From: Gammaproteobacteria bacterium
Lineage (GTDB): Bacteria; Pseudomonadota; Gammaproteobacteria; Steroidobacterales; Woeseiaceae
Direction of reading: 5' to 3'
Length of the DNA stretch: 64,000 nucleotides
Assembly (NCBI GenBank): GCA_009937445.1
Contig: JAACFM010000016.1
Span: forward strand, 1 to 64,000
Part shown: positions 57,822 to 64,000 of the stretch, in pieces
Numbering within the stretch: the stretch's first letter is position 1
Layout: each line of letters starts with the position of its first letter
Notes under the pieces: model-generated
Database searches by the model: none
Seen by the model: the letters and a program-made list of their open reading frames with translations, nothing else
What the model was told of the DNA's origin: nothing
Program-made: the position numbers and the translations under genes

Positions 57822-60041
57822 TTATCCTTCAAGGTTTGTGGATTGCAGGGTTTTGTAGCCTGCCTGATGCAGGGCGGAACGTACCACATCCTCTGTACCC
57901 GGACACAAAGCCACAATCGATCCGCCGCCGCCGGCCCCCGTCAGCTTCGCGCCCACCGCGCCTCTCTGTCGGGCAATGGAAACCATATTTTCAAGATCGG
58001 GGGTGGAGACCTCTATCGCGTTCAACAGACCATGGCAGAGATTCATTAACGCTCCCAGTTCGCTGTATTGCTTTGAAGTCAACGCCTTCGCGCCCGCTTT
58101 GCTGATGTCGTCAATCTGATCAAAGATTGCGTTGTAGCGAGACGGATTCTGATCGAACCGTGATCTGACGCCTGCAACCTGTTCCTGTGTCGGCCCCGCC
58201 GAACGGCTGAAGGCAACGACCAGCGGCGGTACTTCATCCAGCACCAACGTCTCGACTGTCAGAGCACCGGTATTTCGAAACAGCATCGGGGTCCCATAGC
58301 AGGACAAGGTATTGTCGACTCCGGATGGTGTTCCGTGGGCAAGCTTTTCGCAGTCGAATGCGATCTCGTTGACGTCAGTGTCATCAATTTTGATCGCCGC
58401 GCACTTCGCAACAGCGCGAATAATCGCGACCGCGATAGCGGCAGACGACCCGAGGCCCATGCCACGTGGCAGGCACGAAGAAACGTTAATCGCAAAGCTC
58501 GCGTGTCCAACATCGAGCCTTTCAAGAATCAGATTGATCGCAGCATCGATGCCGTCGCTGCTATCGGGCCTGATGACCGATCGAAAGCCCCAGTCACGCA
58601 CGGTCAGCGTCGTCTCTTTATCGCTGCGGACAACTGCTGCTCGTACGGCATCGGGTATCGGCACTGCGAGCACGTGGCGACCGTACACAGCGGCGTGTTC
58701 TCCGAGCAGAATAATCTTCCCTGCGGCAGTCGCTTCGGCCGCATCAGTTGGCGTTTCGCTACTGGTTAAACCATCGAGAATTTCCCTGGCTTTCCAGTTT
58801 TTGATCTCGCCGCTTGCGACCAGTTTGTCGACAACCTCATCCAGTTGCTCGTCCGGTGTACCCGCAGACGTCGCAACACTGCGCGCGTGCAGTCGCATGT
58901 GCCCTTTCTGGATGCCACTGGTTGCGAGCGCTCGCAATGCCGCAAAATTCTGTGCAAGACCCACCGCCGCCATCAATTCGGTCAGGTGTGCTGCAGACTG
59001 TGTGCCTGCAATTGCCAGCCCGAGCGCCGCTGCGGGATTCGACAATACGGTGCCGCCAACGATGCCGGGTTTGAGCGGCACCTTGATCTGGCCGATCAAA
59101 TCGCCGTTCGCGCCAACCGACCACTCGGTCAATGATGAGTACTGACCGCTCCTCGCGGCATACGCATGTGCGCCCGCTTCAATCGCCCGCCAGTCATTAC
59201 CGGTCGCGATAGCGAGCGCGTCGATGCCATTCATCACGCCCTTGTTGTGCGTTGCGGCTCGATACGGGTCAACGACCGCGATTTCGCTGGCCGTCACAAT
59301 CCGGTCCCGAACCGCCGGGCCGTCCATTGCATCGCTTGCCAGACTGTCCACGCTGTAACGAACCGTCGCCGAACAAACAGAACGGTCCACGAGATTCGTC
59401 AGTATTCTTAACGCGATTTCCCCACTGCAGATTTCAGCAATCCGCGGCGCTATTGATTCACACAGGGTATTGACCAGGTTGGCCCCCATCGCGTCACAGG
59501 TATCAACCAGAACATGTACGGCGACAACCGGGCTGCCATCCTGCAGTCGCAGGCTGCGAAATTCCAACTCACGAACGCCACCGCCGCGCGTCTGCAAACG
59601 AGGGTGTACGGCATCGGCGAGGGCGCGTAATTCATCAGACGAATCCTTCAGGCGAGTGATGGCCTCGTTGGTGTCCGTAATGCCAACCACATGAATTTGC
59701 CCCGCCAGCAAGGACTCTTCGAGGCTCGCTGTAAACCCGCCCGTGCCTCTGGACAAGGCCGCAGCATTGCTTAACGCGGCAACAATGGACGGCTCTTCCA
59801 CCACCAGGGGGACGATGTGCTCACGCTGGTTCACAATAAAATTGGGCGCGATGGCCAGCGGCAGCCCGAATACGCCGACGACGTTTTCGATCATCTTGTC
59901 TGCCGCAATGGCAGAAATTGTCTGGCGACCAGCCTGTAGATCGTGAGCGGCATTTGCTGTCAGCCACCCCAGCCTCTCAAGTTCAGCAATGCGTTCTGGC
60001 ACGCTGAGCTTGTAAAGACCTGCAATGCGCGAGTCGCTCAT
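57822..60041 (-). CDS. Fusion: class II hydroxymethylglutaryl-CoA reductase (N-term) + mevalonate kinase (C-term)
   Basis: Single 740-aa frame from ATG 60041. HMGR: LSVPERIAELERLGWL…, ENVVGVFGLPLAIAPNFIVN. MK: AAGKIILLGEHAAVYGRHVLAVPI, LPRGMGLGSSAAIAVAI, GTPSGVDNTLSCYG, GAKLTGAGGGGSIVAL. Junction near 58740-58800. Confidence 0.93.
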   Translation of the reverse strand: MSDSRIAGLYKLSVPERIAELERLGWLTANAAHDLQAGRQTISAIAADKMIENVVGVFGLPLAIAPNFIVNQREHIVPLVVEEPSIVAALSNAAALSRGTGGFTASLEESLLAGQIHVVGITDTNEAITRLKDSSDELRALADAVHPRLQTRGGGVRELEFRSLRLQDGSPVVAVHVLVDTCDAMGANLVNTLCESIAPRIAEICSGEIALRILTNLVDRSVCSATVRYSVDSLASDAMDGPAVRDRIVTASEIAVVDPYRAATHNKGVMNGIDALAIATGNDWRAIEAGAHAYAARSGQYSSLTEWSVGANGDLIGQIKVPLKPGIVGGTVLSNPAAALGLAIAGTQSAAHLTELMAAVGLAQNFAALRALATSGIQKGHMRLHARSVATSAGTPDEQLDEVVDKLVASGEIKNWKAREILDGLTSSETPTDAAEATAAGKIILLGEHAAVYGRHVLAVPIPDAVRAAVVRSDKETTLTVRDWGFRSVIRPDSSDGIDAAINLILERLDVGHASFAINVSSCLPRGMGLGSSAAIAVAIIRAVAKCAAIKIDDTDVNEIAFDCEKLAHGTPSGVDNTLSCYGTPMLFRNTGALTVETLVLDEVPPLVVAFSRSAGPTQEQVAGVRSRFDQNPSRYNAIFDQIDDISKAGAKALTSKQYSELGALMNLCHGLLNAIEVSTPDLENMVSIARQRGAVGAKLTGAGGGGSIVALCPGTEDVVRSALHQAGYKTLQSTNLEG

Positions 60042-61039
60042 GTTGTCCCCGTCTCCGTTTCCTCTGTGGTGACACCAGCCAAAGTCAGCCTGCATTCAAG
60101 CACGGAGAATTTCGCCGCCAGAGCACTGGCAAAGGCATTGACGGCGGCCTCATCCGTTCCCATTAAAATACCCACATCGCCTCCGCCTGCGCCGCAGGGT
60201 TTGTAGGTCAGGTGCGCAGCATTCGCTGCTCGCCAAAGTTCATCGTGGCCAGCATCGAATATGCCGAGGTCATGGTCAACACTGAACTGGCGCAATTGCT
60301 CGCTGTAGTCGCGATAATTCTTGATGATCTGGTCCGCATCGCCGCCATGCCAGGCGCTGGCCATATCTTCAGAAGCACTGACAAGCCGCACTCGCGACGG
60401 CTTGCTGATTCCCGCGTTGAGTTTTGCCAGCTTGCCTGCCGTACTCGCCGGAACGCCGGTCCAAATCAGGCGATACGACAAACCATCGGGCCAGTTCAAT
60501 GGTGTCACCGACGCGCCTTCCATTCGATACTCGATCAGTCCGCCAGTCAAACTGCAGGCAATGTCAACGCCGCTTCCGGCGCCTCTCTGCAGATCTCTGT
60601 GCGCACGTTGCGCTACAGCCATTATGGACGCGGCTTCAGTCGAGCCCTTGACGGCCGCGCACAACGCCACCGTCAGTGCCGCGCTCGAACCGATGCCGAT
60701 TTTTCGGCGACGATCTTTATCATTGAACTCTGACGTATCCAGCTCGATGCTCCGAGCGCCGCCCGGTAACGCGTTGGCAGCCCGCCAGACCGAGCCCACA
60801 ATCCTGAAAACCGCCTGACCGTTGAGCCACCGTAGATTCCCGTTGACCGATTCGAAACGACCCGTTTTGTCGGTAAACCCTGGCGCGCGGACCTGAGTAA
60901 CTGCACCGTCCGCAGCGGCGAGAGTCACTCGAGCGCGTCGGTCCACCGCCATGCAAATCGCCGGCGCACCGTCGAGTACTGCGTACTCACCAGAGAGCAC
61001 CACCTTTCCAGGTGCGCTCGCTACAACAACTTTGGTCAC
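60038..61039 (-). CDS. GHMP kinase, probable phosphomevalonate kinase
   Basis: VVVASAPGKVVLSGEYAVLDGAPAICMAVDRRARV; KIGIGSSAALTVALCAAV; GAGSGVDIACSLTGG; PCGAGGGDVGI; position between MvaD and HMGR-MK. Confidence 0.82.
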   Translation of the reverse strand: MTKVVVASAPGKVVLSGEYAVLDGAPAICMAVDRRARVTLAAADGAVTQVRAPGFTDKTGRFESVNGNLRWLNGQAVFRIVGSVWRAANALPGGARSIELDTSEFNDKDRRRKIGIGSSAALTVALCAAVKGSTEAASIMAVAQRAHRDLQRGAGSGVDIACSLTGGLIEYRMEGASVTPLNWPDGLSYRLIWTGVPASTAGKLAKLNAGISKPSRVRLVSASEDMASAWHGGDADQIIKNYRDYSEQLRQFSVDHDLGIFDAGHDELWRAANAAHLTYKPCGAGGGDVGILMGTDEAAVNAFASALAAKFSVLECRLTLAGVTTEETETGTT

Positions 61040-61998
61040 AGACTTTCGACCAATCGGGCCGCAGACCCCAGGCCAGTCGTCATGATTTCCTGCACGCCGG
61101 ACGTCTCTGCCAGTGCCTGGCTCACAGCGTCGACATCGGCCGGCAAACAGACCGCTTTTACCTGCGGACCGGCATCAATCGTAAAGAACACCTGATGCCC
61201 CTCTCCCTGCAATCGCCGCACTGTCTGCAGGCATCTCATGGTCGCCGCATTCCAAAAGACCATCGGAGGACGAGAGGCCCACATAACCGAATGCATTTTC
61301 AGACAGTTGTGTTCGGCTATCGTCGCAAGCTGGGCGAAGTCTCGCCGATCTATCGCTGCGCGCGCCACCTCCAGATCATATTCCTGCTGCGCAACCCAGT
61401 TATCGTAGAATGGCGATGTCTCTCGCGAAATTTCCATCGCTTCTGTCGAACCGGTGGCCTTGGGCCCTGTTTGGGTGATCGCGACAACGACCTGCAGTGG
61501 CCATGAATCAACGTCGCACAGTGGCGTCAACGTGATGTTGTCATCCGCATTCTTGAGCTCGACAAACCCACCATACAGCGAGCGAGCTGCTGATCCCGAC
61601 GAGGCCCCGGCAAGCCGCGCAAGATCTTGCGTGCCAAGCGACAAATTAGCGGCGCCCGCGGCGGCAACCGTGGTTGCGGCAAATGCTGAGGCCGACGATG
61701 CGAGACCGGCGGCGATGGGAAAGTTGCTGTGACTTTGCATGCTGGCGCGCAAACGGCTTTGACCCAGGACCTTATCGAGGCAGGCGCTCATGCGCGGCAA
61801 CATGGCCTGATTCTCGTCTCCATTTACGAGCAGGATGTCATCGGACAATCCGTCCCGTAGTTCAACGCTGACCTTTGTCTGGAGATCACTCAAGGTAATG
61901 GAGATTGATCCGACAGCCGGTAAATTTCTGTCGATATCTCGTTTGCCCCAGTATTTGATCAGCGCAATATTCGGCTGTGCAATTGCCGTCGCCTGCAT
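61036..61998 (-). CDS. mvaD: Diphosphomevalonate decarboxylase
   Basis: AIAQPNIALIKYWGKRDIDRNLPAVGSISITL; NFPIAAGLASSASAFAAT; ASSGSAARSLYGGFVELKN; ATG 61998 preferred. Confidence 0.94.
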   Translation of the reverse strand: MQATAIAQPNIALIKYWGKRDIDRNLPAVGSISITLSDLQTKVSVELRDGLSDDILLVNGDENQAMLPRMSACLDKVLGQSRLRASMQSHSNFPIAAGLASSASAFAATTVAAAGAANLSLGTQDLARLAGASSGSAARSLYGGFVELKNADDNITLTPLCDVDSWPLQVVVAITQTGPKATGSTEAMEISRETSPFYDNWVAQQEYDLEVARAAIDRRDFAQLATIAEHNCLKMHSVMWASRPPMVFWNAATMRCLQTVRRLQGEGHQVFFTIDAGPQVKAVCLPADVDAVSQALAETSGVQEIMTTGLGSAARLVESL

Positions 61999-62038
61999 GG
62001 ACTTGAATCCTGATTTTCCGAGCCGTATAGGGACGCGA

Positions 62039-62044
62039 ATTATA
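62039..62044 (-). promoter_or_regulatory. Predicted -10 (TATAAT) for the mevalonate operon
   Basis: TATAAT on the minus strand 41 bp upstream of the mvaD ATG; -35 not clear. Confidence 0.4.
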
Positions 62045-62104
62045 GCCCAGTGCGAGCCGCGCACAGTGCCTGATTTCGGTGTACGCTACACGGCCCGACA
62101 AAGA

Positions 62105-63007
62105 GTGAAAGCCGCTTTGCCCGAAAACTTCAAAGCCCGCATCAGCACCTATACCGACCGCGTTAATCTGGGTCTGGACAGGACCTTACCGCCAACGACG
62201 ACGCGGCCGCATCGCCTGCACGATGCGATGCGATACTCGGTGCTCAACGGTGGTAAGCGGGTCCGACCGCTGCTCGTCTATGCAGCGGGAGAATGCCTGA
62301 ATGTCGATACTCCACTGCTCGACGCGCCGGCCATCGCCATTGAGCTGATTCATGCGTTTTCGCTGGTTCACGACGACCTGCCGGCAATGGATAATGACGA
62401 TTTGAGACGGGGCAAGCCGACCGTCCACAAACAATACGACGAAGCCACGGCGATTCTCGCAGCAGATGCACTGCAACCGCTCGCGTTCGCGGCACTGTCC
62501 AGGATCGAAAACGTGCCGGCTGATGCGGTCATCGGACTTGTCCAACTCATCGCCGATGCCTGCGGCTCGATCGGCATGACCGGCGGGCAGTCCATCGACC
62601 TCTCCGCAGAGGGCCAGTCCCTGTCGAAACAGGAACTTGAGCACATGTACGCACTGAAGACCGGTGCCTTGATTCATGCTGCGATTGTCTCAGCGTGTCT
62701 GCTCAAAGTGGGTTTGCCGCCCGCAGATGCAGAGGCCCTCGATCGATTCGGTCGAGACATCGGCATCGCGTTTCAGATCAAAGACGACATCCTCGACGTC
62801 GAAGGCGATACCGAGGTCATCGGCAAGCCGGCAGGATCGGATGAGGCATTGAATAAGGCCACCTATCCGGCACTGTTTGGTATTGATGAGTCGCGAGCAC
62901 GTTGCGACGAACTTCTCGCCGGCGCACTCGGGAATCTCGAACGATTTGGCAGTTCGGCCAAGCCATTGGTTTGGCTCGCGCGCTATATCGTCGAGCGCGG
63001 CCAATAA
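62105..63007 (+). CDS. ispA: Polyprenyl synthetase, farnesyl diphosphate synthase type
   Basis: MRYSVLNGGKRVRPLLVYA; FARM ALVHDDLPAMDNDDLRRGKPT; SARM IKDDILDVEGD. GTG 62105 proposed; ORF opens at 61835 over mvaD antisense. Confidence 0.93.
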   Translation: MKAALPENFKARISTYTDRVNLGLDRTLPPTTTRPHRLHDAMRYSVLNGGKRVRPLLVYAAGECLNVDTPLLDAPAIAIELIHAFSLVHDDLPAMDNDDLRRGKPTVHKQYDEATAILAADALQPLAFAALSRIENVPADAVIGLVQLIADACGSIGMTGGQSIDLSAEGQSLSKQELEHMYALKTGALIHAAIVSACLLKVGLPPADAEALDRFGRDIGIAFQIKDDILDVEGDTEVIGKPAGSDEALNKATYPALFGIDESRARCDELLAGALGNLERFGSSAKPLVWLARYIVERGQ

Positions 63008-63011
63008 GCCG

Positions 63012-64000
63012 GTGTCGCCGTCAACACGCAGCATTTTGCATGTTGATATGGATGCTTTTTATGCGTCCGTCGAGCAACGGGACAATCCACAGCTAAAGGG
63101 AAAACCGGTCGTTGTCGGTGGCGGTACCAATCGCGGGGTTGTCGCAGCGGCTAGCTACGAAGCGCGAAAATTCGGGATTCGTTCCGCCATGCCGATGGCC
63201 GAAGCGATTCGTCGCTGCGACCATCTGGTCCGGGTAAAGCCGCGCATGTCCCACTATAAGGATGCGTCTCAATTGATCTTCGCCATCTTCCGGGAATTCA
63301 CGCCGCTGGTGGAGGGCCTGTCCCTCGATGAGGCCTTTCTCGACGTGACGGCCAGCGTCAAGCTCTTCGGATCTCCCGAAGCCATAGCCAGCAGGATCAA
63401 GCAGCGTATTCTGAGTGCAACGGCGCTTACGGCGTCGGTCGGTGTCGCCCGCAATAAACTGGTCGCGAAAATAGCCTCTGACCTCGACAAACCGGATGGC
63501 CTGACAGTCGTTCTGCCCGACGACTATCGGGACAAGCTGGACCCTCTACCCGTGCGCGTCATTCCAGGTATCGGTCGTGAGACCCTGAAGAAACTGGACA
63601 GGATTCACGTCACGACTATTCGCGATCTCCGTCAGGCCGATAACCGCGATCTCGAACCGATTTTCGGCCGTTTCACGCAAAAGACGCGCGATCGCGCAGC
63701 GGGTATCGACAACCGTCCAGTGATATCCGGACGAGAGGAAAAATCAATTAGCGCGGAAGAAACCTACGACCGGGACCTTTGCAGACCGGCTGACATGCAT
63801 CGCGAACTGCTGCGACTGGCAGAGCGAACGGCGACACGTCTTCGCAAATCCTCGCTGGGTGCGGGTACCGTGCAAATAAAAATTCGACGCGGCGATTTTT
63901 CAACCTGTACGCGCCAACACAGCGTTAATCCTCCCGCAAACGGCACCGACCAGCTCTACGCAATCGCCAGAGAACTGCTCGATTCATGGCTGGCAAGCAA
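63012..64000 (+). CDS. dinB: DNA polymerase IV, truncated by the right edge
   Basis: RSILHVDMDAFYASVEQRDNPQLKGKPVVVGG…AASYEARKFGIRSAMP…LSLDEAFLDVT; no stop before 64000. Confidence 0.94.
   Translation, partial: MSPSTRSILHVDMDAFYASVEQRDNPQLKGKPVVVGGGTNRGVVAAASYEARKFGIRSAMPMAEAIRRCDHLVRVKPRMSHYKDASQLIFAIFREFTPLVEGLSLDEAFLDVTASVKLFGSPEAIASRIKQRILSATALTASVGVARNKLVAKIASDLDKPDGLTVVLPDDYRDKLDPLPVRVIPGIGRETLKKLDRIHVTTIRDLRQADNRDLEPIFGRFTQKTRDRAAGIDNRPVISGREEKSISAEETYDRDLCRPADMHRELLRLAERTATRLRKSSLGAGTVQIKIRRGDFSTCTRQHSVNPPANGTDQLYAIARELLDSWLAS

Noticed and set aside
58312-59145. 277-aa plus-strand ORF inside HMGR-mevalonate kinase
   Set aside because: Antisense shadow; Ser/Ala/Pro-rich composition typical of GC-rich reverse frames.
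1-64000. Search by eye for CRISPR arrays, tRNA/rRNA genes, IS elements, toxin-antitoxin or phage-defence islands
   Set aside because: No spaced direct repeats, tRNA cloverleaf sequences, transposases or recognisable defence genes seen. The UvrD-like helicase has no defence-gene neighbours.

Overview
The window is a dense, chromosomal-looking stretch of a proteobacterium. It is probably a marine/sediment-type gammaproteobacterium; that is inferred from gene content (psp locus, gshA, fadE, bactofilin, DUF1800/DUF1501 pair) and was not computed. I found no rRNA, tRNA, CRISPR array, transposase or phage genes. Main content, left to right: (i) tandem RND efflux locus with two lipoprotein adaptors and two different permeases; (ii) EamA transporter, TerB-like protein, a tiny self-contained transcription unit with its own promoter, perfect Shine-Dalgarno and terminator, and a class-V aminotransferase; (iii) ECF sigma module; (iv) DUF1800/DUF1501 pair, orphan RnfD-like plus DUF2330; (v) 2-oxoacid:ferredoxin oxidoreductase plus GltD-like flavoprotein; (vi) dihydroorotase, IlvA, UvrD-like helicase, SLC13 permease split by an apparent internal deletion; (vii) gshA, bactofilin, GGDEF/EAL protein; (viii) remodelled psp locus with a canonical sigma-54 promoter; (ix) ABC exporter with a YtrA-type GntR regulator, whose promoter carries a 26-bp palindrome almost identical to one over the -10 of the RND operon 48 kb away; (x) second ECF sigma module, malate dehydrogenase, FadE with a histone-H1-like tail; (xi) a mevalonate-pathway cluster (HMG-CoA synthase, IPP isomerase, a class II HMG-CoA reductase fused to mevalonate kinase, a GHMP kinase that is probably phosphomevalonate kinase, and diphosphomevalonate decarboxylase) next to ispA and dinB. 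The strongest candidates for novelty are the HMGR-mevalonate kinase fusion in a compact gammaproteobacterial-type mevalonate operon, the shared GntR-type operator, and the ~160-nt micro-transcript at 11.2-11.4 kb. All family assignments come from reading the translations; no database search was run.
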